This document shows positions 1-7,712 of a stretch of DNA of 12,689 nt, in pieces. Source of the DNA: Flavobacteriales bacterium UBA1958. Its GTDB lineage: Bacteria; Bacteroidota; Bacteroidia; Flavobacteriales_D; Sanyastnellaceae. The stretch is from NCBI GenBank assembly GCA_002336675.1, contig DDEI01000035.1, positions 19,588-32,276 of the forward strand, in the 5' to 3' direction. How positions within the stretch are numbered: position 1 is the stretch's first letter; each line of letters begins with the position of its first letter. Made by a program: the position numbers and the translations under genes. The notes below the pieces were generated by a model, which was not told the DNA's origin, made no database searches, and worked only from the letters and a program-made list of their open reading frames with translations.

Positions 1-581
1 CTGTAATTTAGCTCATCATCTTGATTTCTCACTAAATCTTCATCGAAAACTCCAATTTCATCTAACGTAGTTTTTCTATAGGTTCCGAACGCCACAGTAT
101 CCACATAACCTGATTTAGCTCCTGTTCGAAAGTGAGCGTTTCCTACTCCAAATGAAGAAGACTGAGCCATACCAATTACTTCAGAAACATCATCTTCATA
201 TTCATTAATCAGCAATCCGCCTGTACAGCCTATCTTATTATCTAGCTGAAAATCTTCTACGCACTGAGAAAAATAATTTTTTGAGATCTCAGCATGGGCT
301 CCTAATATGGCCACAAATTCTGAAGTAGAGTTTTCTATTCCTAAATTTAAAGCCAAGGGAGTCGTCTTGTTTTTATTAATAAGCAGCTTTATTTGACTAT
401 GTTTAATAGCGTATTCTCTGATTATTGTCTTGGTTCTGTCATCACTTTCTCCATCTACGACAAACACTGAAAGCTTATCTTTAGGGAAATCACAAGCGAT
501 TAGAGAATCTAAGCATTTACCAATATACTTTTCCTCATTCCTGCATGGAATCACTACTGTCAATGTGTTATCTAAAGCCAT
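1..581 (-). CDS. Family 2 glycosyltransferase, ExoA-like (partial, 3' end beyond the window)
   Basis: Reading leftward from the ATG at 581, 193 codons stay open to the window edge, so the C-terminal part is missing. The protein starts with the GT-A nucleotide-sugar fold: a first beta-strand LTVVIPCRNEEKYI (residues 7-20), then VVDGESDDRT (41-50). The usual DXD position reads LGAHAE (93-98). An acceptor-side segment VDTVAFGTYRK (160-170) is followed by VRNQDDELNY (184-193), the QDDE-type motif of GT2 enzymes. The pattern resembles succinoglycan-type ExoA glycosyltransferases, which add sugars to lipid-linked exopolysaccharide or O-antigen intermediates at the cytoplasmic face of the membrane; the donor and acceptor cannot be told. 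The frame is open a little upstream of 581 but holds no ATG, so 581 is the best start. It is divergent from yidC. The family is secure; the exact role is inference. Confidence 0.88.
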   Translation of the reverse strand, partial: MALDNTLTVVIPCRNEEKYIGKCLDSLIACDFPKDKLSVFVVDGESDDRTKTIIREYAIKHSQIKLLINKNKTTPLALNLGIENSTSEFVAILGAHAEISKNYFSQCVEDFQLDNKIGCTGGLLINEYEDDVSEVIGMAQSSSFGVGNAHFRTGAKSGYVDTVAFGTYRKTTLDEIGVFDEDLVRNQDDELNY

Positions 582-618
582 TAAGTAAGAATTAGGAATA
601 GGTTGAAAATTGAGCTCG

Positions 619-626
619 TAAAAATA
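619..626 (-). promoter_or_regulatory. Possible -7 element of the glycosyltransferase gene
   Basis: The minus strand reads TATTTTTA, seven of eight matches to the Bacteroidota -7 consensus TAnnTTTG, 37 nt before the start codon at 581. No clear TTTG -33 box lies at the expected distance upstream. In AT-rich DNA such a match can occur by chance, so this is weak. Confidence 0.25.
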
Positions 627-684
627 GTATTCTATAATTATTAATTCTTATGAAGAAACTTCTTTATATACGCTAGCTAATATA

Positions 685-692
685 TATCTTCG
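685..692 (+). promoter_or_regulatory. Probable -7 promoter element of the yidC operon
   Basis: TATCTTCG is one mismatch from the Bacteroidota -7 consensus TAnnTTTG and lies 25 nt before the yidC ATG, which allows a short leader. The same octamer precedes the lnb-like gene at nearly the same distance. The -33 box is poor: TTTA at 663-666, 18 nt upstream, is the nearest resemblance to TTTG. Confidence 0.45.
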
Positions 693-717
693 CAACCGAA
701 AAAAAGCAATCAATTTT

Positions 718-2592
718 ATGGATAATAAGTCCACTATCGGCTTCATAGTCTCATGCTTGGTACTATTCGCGGCCTACACATTTTTATTTTCACCTTCCGA
801 GGAAGAAATCGCTGCACAGCAAAAAGAACAAGCTCGGCTTGACAGTCTTTCTCAAACAGAACAAGGACAGCCCATTATCGCACAAGCTGATCTAGGTGGA
901 AACACTGCAGATATTGAAGAATTTACAAGTCCTAACGACCCTAGTGATTCTAATTATGTAATTCCAGCGTTGCAAAACAAAGACATCGTTATCTCCAACG
1001 GAAACTGGGATTTAACTATAGGAACTAAAGGTGGACTTCCAAAAAGACTTGTATTAACTGATGGTTATGTTGCTTATCAAGATTCTTCTGCTGTAGAATT
1101 ATGGGATGCTAACTCTCCTCAGAGTTCAATGAATATTAGTTTAGTGCATGGAGGAAAGACCATCAATACTAGAGATTTATTCTTCACGCCTTCTAAACAA
1201 AGTTTTTCTGTTACTGATACTTCTAGTATTACATTCACCTCAGATTTAGGTGCAGGTTCTAAAATAGAGATCAACTATGCGGTTTATCCGAATAGTTACG
1301 ACACAGACGTAACGCTTAATCTGGTGAATGCTGGTGGTGCTGGTTCTAAAGTTATATTGGATTGGAATACGGCAGCTCTTCACCAAGAAAAAGGAATCTA
1401 TAACGAACAACTTCACTCTAGTGTATTCTTTAAAACATTCGAAGATGGAAGAGATTATTTAGGAGAGTCTAGAGATAATGAAGAGGAAGTAGAGGACAAA
1501 CTTAATTGGGTAGCACACAAGCAGAATTATTTCTCTGTGATCGCTATTTCAGAGGGTGGATTTGGTAAGGGCGGATTTGTAAGAAGTTATCCAGCGGATA
1601 CAGAATTAGACAGTACACACTCTACTTATTATGAGACCAGATTAGCGCTTACAAACAATCACTCTGGAAACGGTGCTCTTCCTTTTAAACTATTTATGGG
1701 CCCTAATGATTTAGAGATTTTAACTGCTCTGAATATTCCAGGTGTAGTTAAAATTCCAGATTACGGTTGGACCATTTTCGGATGGGTAAACAGAGCCCTA
1801 ATCGCTCCATTCTTTAACTGGATGAATGCAAATCTAGCATTAAGTGCTGGTATGTTAATATTTCTTTTAACGCTAGTAGTAAAATCTGTGCTATTTCCAG
1901 TGCAATGGAAAAACTATATGAACAGTGCTAAAATGAAAGTACTGAAGCCGGAGATTGATGAGATAAATAAAAAATTCGAGGGAAAAAATGCCATGGAGAA
2001 GCAGCAAGCGACCATGGCACTCTACAAACAAACTGGTGTAAATCCTATGGCAGGATGTTTACCGGCATTACTCCAAATGCCTATTCTTTACGCTATGTTC
2101 CGTTTCTTCCCGGCCAACATTGATTTAAGGCAGAAATCTTTCTTATGGGCAGATGATTTAGGTTCTTATGATTCTATTATTAATCTGCCTTTCGATGTTC
2201 CTTTTTATGGAGCACATGTAAGTGGATTCACCGTACTGATGGCTATTTCTATGTTCTTCTACACTAGAATGAGCTCTGGAAACATGCCACAAAGCACTCA
2301 GCCAGGAATGCCCAACATGAAAGTCATTATGAATATTTTTCCTGTGATGATGCTGTTCTTCTTCAATAAGTTCGCTTCTGGCCTGAGTTTATATTATTTC
2401 TTAGCCAACGTTTTCTCGATAAGTCAAATGCTCTTTATTAAACGATTCCTTATTAATGAAGAAAGCATTAAAACTAAAATGGAACAGAACAAAGCTAAGC
2501 CTGCAAAAAAGAAGTCTGCGTTTGCCCAACGATTAGAAGACATGCAGAAAGAACAGCAGAAAAAGATGGCTCAGCAAAAAAAGAAGAAATAA
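718..2592 (+). CDS. yidC: Membrane protein insertase YidC
   Basis: YidC/Oxa1-family insertase of the inner membrane, which inserts proteins alone or with SecYEG and helps fold them. The 624 residues follow the Gram-negative plan. An N-terminal TM anchor (about 7-24) leads to a charged linker and a large periplasmic beta-rich domain (about 85-335). The conserved core follows, with TM2 about 372-395, TM3 about 445-463, TM4 about 501-516 and a TM5 region about 535-575. The family signature VNPMAGCLPALLQMP is at 441-455, and the ASGLSLYY region at 553-560. The groove residue that is Arg in E. coli (Arg366) is Lys389 here (VVKSVLFP). The C-terminal tail (about 585-624) is very Lys/Gln-rich, as expected for ribosome contact. 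It is the first gene of a plus-strand run: the next start lies 4 bp after its stop. The start is the only suitable ATG; no Shine-Dalgarno is seen. Confidence 0.97.
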   Translation: MDNKSTIGFIVSCLVLFAAYTFLFSPSEEEIAAQQKEQARLDSLSQTEQGQPIIAQADLGGNTADIEEFTSPNDPSDSNYVIPALQNKDIVISNGNWDLTIGTKGGLPKRLVLTDGYVAYQDSSAVELWDANSPQSSMNISLVHGGKTINTRDLFFTPSKQSFSVTDTSSITFTSDLGAGSKIEINYAVYPNSYDTDVTLNLVNAGGAGSKVILDWNTAALHQEKGIYNEQLHSSVFFKTFEDGRDYLGESRDNEEEVEDKLNWVAHKQNYFSVIAISEGGFGKGGFVRSYPADTELDSTHSTYYETRLALTNNHSGNGALPFKLFMGPNDLEILTALNIPGVVKIPDYGWTIFGWVNRALIAPFFNWMNANLALSAGMLIFLLTLVVKSVLFPVQWKNYMNSAKMKVLKPEIDEINKKFEGKNAMEKQQATMALYKQTGVNPMAGCLPALLQMPILYAMFRFFPANIDLRQKSFLWADDLGSYDSIINLPFDVPFYGAHVSGFTVLMAISMFFYTRMSSGNMPQSTQPGMPNMKVIMNIFPVMMLFFFNKFASGLSLYYFLANVFSISQMLFIKRFLINEESIKTKMEQNKAKPAKKKSAFAQRLEDMQKEQQKKMAQQKKKK

Positions 2593-2596
2593 CTCG

Positions 2597-3163
2597 ATGA
2601 ATAGACCATTTACTTACATATCTCTTCTATTACTCTGGATCTCTATTAACGCATGTGGATTAAAAAATGCAAGTGAATCTTCAAAAGAGATTGTTGAAGG
2701 GATTAACATAGATACTTCATTAATTCTTGAGAATTTACAACTTATAGACCCAGAAGATGAATTAGTTTCTGTTATCTCTGAGCCACTTATTACTTACCGC
2801 AGAACATACTGCTTCGGAATGTGTCCTGTGTTTAAATCTAGTATATCTCAGGAAGGACTAGTAAGCTATGAAGGAATAAACTTTGTAGACAAAATGGGGA
2901 AGTACGAAGCTATGCTCGCAGCTGCGCAAATAGACTCAATTATTCAAAGAATTCATGACGTAAATTACTTCGGTCTCGATAGCATTTATGACAATGAGTA
3001 CGTTATGGACCTTCCTTCAATAATTTCTTCGGTAAATTTAGAAAGAAAGTCTCATAGCATTCAAGACAGATACGAAGGCCCTAAAGAACTTAAAAAACTA
3101 TACAAGGAATTAGATGATACCTTTGCAGCGCTGGAATGGAAACCAGCCAATGAAATAGAATAA
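2597..3163 (+). CDS. DUF6438 domain lipoprotein
   Basis: A 188-aa predicted lipoprotein. The signal peptide (residues 1-19) has a long hydrophobic core and ends in a lipobox-like INAC with Cys20 as the lipidated residue. The residues after Cys20 (Gly-Leu-Lys) are not acidic, so the usual Bacteroidota surface-export signal is not evident and a periplasmic-facing position is likelier. The mature part has the pattern I associate with DUF6438: YRRTYCFGMCPVFK at 67-80 with a CxxxC pair (Cys72, Cys76), a YEG at 91-93, a Tyr-Phe-Gly-Leu segment at 124-127, a DLP at 138-140, and a C-terminal helix ending near Trp181. The function of this family is not known. The gene starts 4 bp after the yidC stop and ends 18 bp before the peptidase gene, so all three are probably co-transcribed. 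Family assignment is from pattern memory. Confidence 0.82.
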   Translation: MNRPFTYISLLLLWISINACGLKNASESSKEIVEGINIDTSLILENLQLIDPEDELVSVISEPLITYRRTYCFGMCPVFKSSISQEGLVSYEGINFVDKMGKYEAMLAAAQIDSIIQRIHDVNYFGLDSIYDNEYVMDLPSIISSVNLERKSHSIQDRYEGPKELKKLYKELDDTFAALEWKPANEIE

Positions 3164-3181
3164 ATTTTACCAACTAAATAA

Positions 3182-5413
3182 ATGAATACAATGAAAAAAC
3201 TGCTCATACTATTAATAGCCTTTACTTCATTTTCAGCTGTAAAAGCGAATGAAGGAATGTGGTTAGTTAGTCTTTTAAATAAGATGAATGAGGCTGAAAT
3301 GAAAGGATTAGGTCTCAACTTATCTGCTCAAGATATTTACGACATCAATAACGCTAGTCTGAAAGATGCTATTGTACGTTTAAATTATGGTCAATGTACT
3401 GCCGAGATGATTTCTGATCAAGGTTTAGTCCTTACGAACCACCACTGTGCTTATGATGCTATCCAAACGTTAGCTATTCAAAACGGGGACGATTACCTTA
3501 CCAAAGGTTTCTGGGCTTATGAAAAAAACCAGGAAATGCCTATAACAGACTTTGTGGTTTCTTTTCTTGAGAGAATAGAAGACGTATCGGCAAGAGTACT
3601 AGAAGGTATAGATCACACTACTCCAGAAGCAGATAGAGCAGCTTTAATAGCTGAGCGTAGTAAAGCCATTATGGAAGAATCTACTAATGATGGAATGTAT
3701 GAAACTGAAGTGAAATCATTCTTTTATGGAAATGAGTTTTACTTAATGGTTTATAAAACTTTTAGTGATGTAAGACTCGTAGGTAACCCACCAGAGGCTA
3801 TAGGGAAATTTGGTGGGGACACTGATAACTGGATGTGGCCTAGACATACTGGAGATTTCTCTATGTTAAGAATATATGCTGATGCTAACAATAACCCAGC
3901 TGGATATAGCGACTCTAATAAACCTTACGCGCCTAAGCATCACTTACCTGTAAGTGCATTAGGAGTAGAAGAAGGGGACTATGCGATGATCATGGGTTAT
4001 CCTGGATCGACTGACAGATATTTATCTTCTTTCGGAGTTAAACAAGCAATAGACTTAGCTAACCCTGCTGTAGTGGAAGTGAGAGATTTAAAGTTAAAAA
4101 CTATGAAGTCTCACATGGATGAAGATCCTCAAGTAAGACTTATGTATGCTAGTAAATATGCTGGAGTTGCTAACTACTGGAAATACTTTATAGGTCAGAC
4201 TAAGGGTCTTAAGAGACTTAACGTTTTTGGTCAAAAACAAGATATCGAAAGAGATTTTCAACAGTGGGCCAATGCTGATGAAAAAAGAAAAGATAAGTAT
4301 GGTTCTGCTTTAAAAATGATGGAGGATTATTATAATGCGACTACTCCTTATGTAAAAGCAGACAAGTATTTACTAGAAGCTGGTATCACTGGTGCAGATA
4401 TCGTGCTCAAAGCATGGAGAATGGGGAATGGAATTCAAATATCTTATGATGATGAAGCTAAACAATTTCCTGCAGATAAATTAGCTGGACTTAAAGCTCA
4501 GGGAGAAGGATCATACAGTGAATACAATGAAATGCTAGACAAAGACCTTTTCGTGAAGGTGATGACTATGTACATGAAAAACATTCCTCCTGACCAAATG
4601 CCAGATATCTTTAAAACTATCAATGGGAAGTACAAAGGAAACGTACAGAAATTCGCAGATAAGATGTACGACAAGTCTATCTTCGCTAACCAAGAGAATT
4701 TCGATGCATTCATAGCAAAGCCTAAAATGAAAACGTTGAGTAAAGATTTAGCTTGGCAGTTCGCAAATTCCGTGATCGCTCTTTATAGAACTGGTTTTGG
4801 TGATGCTGATGCTGTGGCTTATGATCAAAGTTATAGATTATTCGTAGATGGTTTAAGAAAAATGAACCCTTCTAAAAACTATTCTCCAGACGCTAACTCT
4901 ACTATGAGAGTGACTTATGGTTCTGTTCAAGATTACTTTCCTGCAGATGCTAAGCATTACGATTACATTACTACGCACAAAGGAATTTTAGAGAAAGAAG
5001 ATCCATCTAATCCTGAGTTTATTGTTCCTGGAAAACTTAAAGAGCTTATCGAAAAAGAAGATTTCGGTGGTTATGCAGATGCTAATGGAGACTTAATAGT
5101 ATGCTTCCTTACGGATAATGATATTACTGGAGGAAATTCTGGCAGTCCTGTAATTAATGGAGATGGTCATTTGATAGGATTAGCTTTCGATGGTAACTGG
5201 GAAGCTATGAGTGGAGATATCGCTTTCGAACCAGAACTTCAAAGAACTATTTCTGTAGATATTAGATATGTACTTTTCATCATAGACAAGTTTGCAGGAG
5301 CTACTAATCTTATTGAAGAAATGGATTTGGTAACAGAACGTAAAACCGTTCTAAAGGAACCAGCTTTAGAGATGGCTCCAGTCGAAGATGAAGACATTCC
5401 AATGATGGACTAA
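3182..5413 (+). CDS. S46 family dipeptidyl-peptidase, DPP7-type
   Basis: Serine dipeptidyl-aminopeptidase of family S46, which removes dipeptides from the N-terminus of oligopeptides in the periplasm. It is 743 aa, close to the family's roughly 700-720. The signal peptide covers about 1-22 (cleavage after AVKA); the mature protein starts NEGMWLVSLL, the typical S46 opening with the N-anchoring region. The catalytic triad can be placed at His88 in TNHHC (85-89), Asp225 in RHTGD (221-225) and Ser653 in GGNSGSP (650-656). The S1 residue 18 positions after the catalytic Ser is Gly671 (AFDGNWE). In Porphyromonas gingivalis, Gly here marks DPP7 (hydrophobic P1) and Arg marks DPP11 (Asp/Glu P1), so this enzyme should prefer hydrophobic P1. 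An alternative start at 3191 (MKKLL) also gives a good signal peptide. It is the last gene before a strong terminator. The C-terminus is acidic and shows no type IX secretion domain. Confidence 0.95.
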   Translation: MNTMKKLLILLIAFTSFSAVKANEGMWLVSLLNKMNEAEMKGLGLNLSAQDIYDINNASLKDAIVRLNYGQCTAEMISDQGLVLTNHHCAYDAIQTLAIQNGDDYLTKGFWAYEKNQEMPITDFVVSFLERIEDVSARVLEGIDHTTPEADRAALIAERSKAIMEESTNDGMYETEVKSFFYGNEFYLMVYKTFSDVRLVGNPPEAIGKFGGDTDNWMWPRHTGDFSMLRIYADANNNPAGYSDSNKPYAPKHHLPVSALGVEEGDYAMIMGYPGSTDRYLSSFGVKQAIDLANPAVVEVRDLKLKTMKSHMDEDPQVRLMYASKYAGVANYWKYFIGQTKGLKRLNVFGQKQDIERDFQQWANADEKRKDKYGSALKMMEDYYNATTPYVKADKYLLEAGITGADIVLKAWRMGNGIQISYDDEAKQFPADKLAGLKAQGEGSYSEYNEMLDKDLFVKVMTMYMKNIPPDQMPDIFKTINGKYKGNVQKFADKMYDKSIFANQENFDAFIAKPKMKTLSKDLAWQFANSVIALYRTGFGDADAVAYDQSYRLFVDGLRKMNPSKNYSPDANSTMRVTYGSVQDYFPADAKHYDYITTHKGILEKEDPSNPEFIVPGKLKELIEKEDFGGYADANGDLIVCFLTDNDITGGNSGSPVINGDGHLIGLAFDGNWEAMSGDIAFEPELQRTISVDIRYVLFIIDKFAGATNLIEEMDLVTERKTVLKEPALEMAPVEDEDIPMMD

Positions 5414-5415
5414 AT

Positions 5416-5432
5416 GAGAAATTAAGTTTCTC
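5416..5432 (+). other. Small perfect hairpin just after the peptidase stop codon
   Basis: GAGAAA and TTTCTC form a 6-bp stem around a 5-nt loop, beginning 3 nt after the stop codon and 15 nt before the main terminator stem. No T-tract follows it, so it is not a terminator by itself. It could stabilise the mRNA end or be chance. Confidence 0.3.
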
Positions 5433-5447
5433 ACCATAAAATATTCT

Positions 5448-5481
5448 AAAGCCGTTTGACTAAAATCAAACGGCTTTTTTT
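5448..5481 (+). terminator. Rho-independent terminator of the yidC - S46 peptidase unit
   Basis: A perfect 12-bp stem, AAAGCCGTTTGA with its complement, closes a 6-nt loop (CTAAAA) and ends in a run of seven T at 5475-5481. It lies 34 nt after the peptidase stop codon. On the minus strand only a short T stretch follows the stem, so it acts mainly on plus-strand transcripts. Confidence 0.93.
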
Positions 5482-5906
5482 GTACCTATAGTTTAACTCT
5501 ATTGAATAAATCTGCCTTAGATATTCTTCATCCAACTAAGCCATCAGACGCATATTTTTTGAAAAAATATTCGACTAGCTCTTTACTCAAGTACTTGAAG
5601 TTGTATCAGGTAAATAAAGTGATGAGAGGAAATGGAGATTAATTAAATAGATTTAACATAAAAAACTGAAGGTGAGTAGATAGTCTATAAAAAACTACTA
5701 AGAGAAGTTATAGAAATGCATACTCCACAACCACGTATCAAGTAGCTATAAAAAACATATTATACTATCGAAATATTCCAAAGTGTTTCTGAATTATTTT
5801 ATAGAATCTGTGAATTTAAACTCCCTTAAAATAGCGACTAAGCAAAGGACTAGAATGGAGCTAAAGAAACCTTTTGGGTGATTAAGTAATTCACCACAGG
5901 GTGAAC
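5482..5906. other. Non-coding gap between convergent transcription units
   Basis: About 425 bp with no credible gene on either strand. One plus-strand frame stays open for about 60 codons (5460-5642), but its only ATG is near its end and the translation resembles nothing I know, so I do not call it. The base composition is strongly AT-rich. No IS ends, tRNA or long repeats are visible. The only structures are the small hairpins at the right edge, listed separately. Confidence 0.6.
5877..5905 (-). other. Two mutually exclusive small hairpins after the SulP stop codon
   Basis: TTCACC at 5890-5895 can pair with GGTGAA at 5900-5905 (6-bp stem, 4-nt loop). Its TCACC part can instead pair with GGTGA at 5877-5881 (5-bp stem, 9-nt loop). 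The structure begins 2 nt after the SulP stop on the minus strand. No good T-run follows, so this is at most a weak 3'-end structure for the SulP transcript. Confidence 0.3.
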
Positions 5907-7574
5907 TTAAACCTCTTTATCCAACGTACTAGTAACCACATAATATCTAGGATCTTCTACAGACTCTTCTATCATTTGACCGAAATTCTCGTTTCCTTTG
6001 AGCAATAGAGTTTTGCAGTCTGGGCTAAGATGAGTAAGCTTAACCTTTTTTCCTAAAACTTCATATTTCTCTGCTATAGTCTTAATCGCTTCCATCCCTG
6101 AATGGTCTGAAACCTTAGATTCTATAAAGTCAATTTCTACACTATCTGGATCTCCAGCAGGATCAAACTTAGCATTGAAATTCTGCACAGAACCGAAAAA
6201 TAATGGTCCCCAAATCTGGTACACTTTAGTTCCATCTTCTTTAGTGCTTTTTCTGGCTCTAATCATAGTAGCATTTTTCCATGCAAATACCAGAGCAGAC
6301 ATGATTACACCTGCGATTACCGCTATTGCTAAATCTTGCCACACTGTAATGGCAGAAACTGCTATTAGCACGAATGCGTCTGGTCGTGGAATTTTATGAA
6401 GAATCCTTAAGCTACTCCAAGCAAAAGTTCCTATCACCACCATAAACATCACTCCTACTAGCGCTGCAATAGGAATTTTATCTATCACAGGGGCTCCTAC
6501 TAAAATGAACACGAGAAGTGCCAGTGCAGCAGATATCCCTGAAAGTCTGCCTCTTCCGCCGGAATTTACGTTAATAATGGACTGGCCTATCATGGCACAA
6601 CCTCCCATTCCTCCGAAAAATCCATTCAAAATATTAGCACTACCCTGAGCTACACATTCTCTGTTTCCGCTTCCTCTAGTTTCTGTTAACTCATCCACTA
6701 AATTTAGTGTCATTAACGATTCTATAAGTCCTACCGCTGCTAGAATGAAAGCAAAAGGCAACATGAATAACAGGTTAGAACTCGTGTATAAATCTGGATT
6801 TAAGACATCAAATCTAAACGCTGGAAAACCACCACTTACTCCACCCTGCTGGCCATCTGGTAGACCATCTGTTATGAATGAACTCACTGTAGCTGTATCT
6901 ATTTGACCGAATATAACAATACTTGTTACTGCCGCAATAGCTACTAGAGCCGAAGGGATTTTCTTAGTCAGTTTAGGTAGGAAATACATTATAGCCATAG
7001 TTAGAGTCACTAAACCTAGCATAGTCAACATTTCTGGACCTTGCAGCCATTCTGTAATAAATCCGTTTCCTTCTTCTTTTGGTAAAGCGATTTTAGCTCC
7101 GTTTTCTAAAACAGGTGTTCTAAACATTCCAGCCTGAGCTAGAAAAATAACAATGGCCAACCCATTAACAAAACCCATCATTACAGGATGAGGAATCAAC
7201 CTTACAAATTTTCCAAGTTTAAATAACCCAGCAGAAATTTGGATAATTCCTACCATAAATAGCGTGACTAAAAGAAACAATAAACCTCCGTTTTCTATTC
7301 CCTGTGCAGCTCCCAAAAGCTCTCCACCTTTGATAAGTGATATCATTACTACAGCTGTAGCTCCTGTAGCTCCAGAGATCATTCCTGGTCTACCACCGAA
7401 AAGAGCAGTCACTATTCCCATCATAAAAGCTCCATACAATCCTACCATAGGAGACAGCCCCGCTACGAAAGCAAAGGCTACTGCTTCTGGAACTAATGCT
7501 ATAGCTACCGTTAAACCAGATAGAATATCGTCTTTGGGGCTGAATGTGAAATTTCTTAGTGCGTGCTGAATCAT
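5907..7574 (-). CDS. SulP/SLC26-family inorganic anion transporter with STAS domain
   Basis: A 555-aa inner-membrane transporter of the SulP family, whose members move sulfate, bicarbonate or dicarboxylates, often as proton or sodium symporters. The first membrane segments carry the SulP signature: DILSGLTVAIALVPEAVAFA (16-35), GLYGAF (45-50) and GATGATAVVMISL (68-80). Hydrophobic segments continue to about residue 433. The substrate-site region holds a Gly-rich stretch, NGFFGGMGGCAMIGQS (317-332), followed by NVNSGGRGRLSG (335-346). A cytoplasmic STAS domain spans about 450-545; its loop SDHSGMEAI (489-497) keeps Ser492-Gly493 at the place phosphorylated in anti-sigma antagonists. No carbonic anhydrase or sulfate-assimilation gene is adjacent, so the substrate is open. 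A consensus -7 element lies 26 nt before the ATG. The start at 7574 gives the usual short cytoplasmic N-terminus. Confidence 0.93.
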   Translation of the reverse strand: MIQHALRNFTFSPKDDILSGLTVAIALVPEAVAFAFVAGLSPMVGLYGAFMMGIVTALFGGRPGMISGATGATAVVMISLIKGGELLGAAQGIENGGLLFLLVTLFMVGIIQISAGLFKLGKFVRLIPHPVMMGFVNGLAIVIFLAQAGMFRTPVLENGAKIALPKEEGNGFITEWLQGPEMLTMLGLVTLTMAIMYFLPKLTKKIPSALVAIAAVTSIVIFGQIDTATVSSFITDGLPDGQQGGVSGGFPAFRFDVLNPDLYTSSNLLFMLPFAFILAAVGLIESLMTLNLVDELTETRGSGNRECVAQGSANILNGFFGGMGGCAMIGQSIINVNSGGRGRLSGISAALALLVFILVGAPVIDKIPIAALVGVMFMVVIGTFAWSSLRILHKIPRPDAFVLIAVSAITVWQDLAIAVIAGVIMSALVFAWKNATMIRARKSTKEDGTKVYQIWGPLFFGSVQNFNAKFDPAGDPDSVEIDFIESKVSDHSGMEAIKTIAEKYEVLGKKVKLTHLSPDCKTLLLKGNENFGQMIEESVEDPRYYVVTSTLDKEV

Positions 7575-7600
7575 GGGAATTACTTACTTGAAAAAGCGTG

Positions 7601-7608
7601 CAAAAATA
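7601..7608 (-). promoter_or_regulatory. -7 promoter element of the SulP gene
   Basis: The minus strand reads TATTTTTG, a full match to the Bacteroidota -7 consensus TAnnTTTG, 26 nt before the start codon at 7574. The -33 region has only a weak TTTC. Together with the 138-bp gap after kdsA this suggests that the SulP gene has its own promoter. Confidence 0.5.
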
Positions 7609-7642
7609 CTGTTTATAAAAAGCATACGAGAAATCCACCTCA

Positions 7643-7663
7643 GTTAATTCTAATTCTATTAAC
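7643..7663 (-). promoter_or_regulatory. Inverted repeat upstream of the SulP promoter, possible operator
   Basis: GTTAAT and ATTAAC form a perfect 6-bp inverted repeat separated by 9 nt, 21 bp in all. Its near edge is 34 nt upstream of the -7 element at 7601-7608. The size and symmetry suit a dimeric transcription factor, and the position suits an activator; it could also be the 3' end of the kdsA transcript. No regulator gene is nearby to assign. Confidence 0.25.
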
Positions 7664-7712
7664 CCTGAAGCTTTTTTTAATAGCTAATTTCTTACTGTTT
7701 ATGCCTTAACTT

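Noticed and set aside
5460..5642. A plus-strand frame open for about 60 codons in the convergent gap
   Set aside because: It begins inside the terminator stem, has no ATG until its last few codons, and its translation resembles no protein I know.
7264..7569. A plus-strand ORF of 101 codons antisense to the SulP gene
   Set aside because: Its Pro/Ala/Ile-rich translation is the mirror of hydrophobic transporter codons; it has no promoter or independent support.
7390..7638. A minus-strand ORF of 82 codons overlapping the start of the SulP gene
   Set aside because: It lies almost wholly inside the well-supported SulP gene in another frame, and its translation is Ser-rich with no family features.
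7649..7690. A possible terminator after kdsA near the AAGCTTTTTTT stretch
   Set aside because: The T-run is on the plus strand, whereas kdsA is read on the minus strand, and no GC-rich stem adjoins it.
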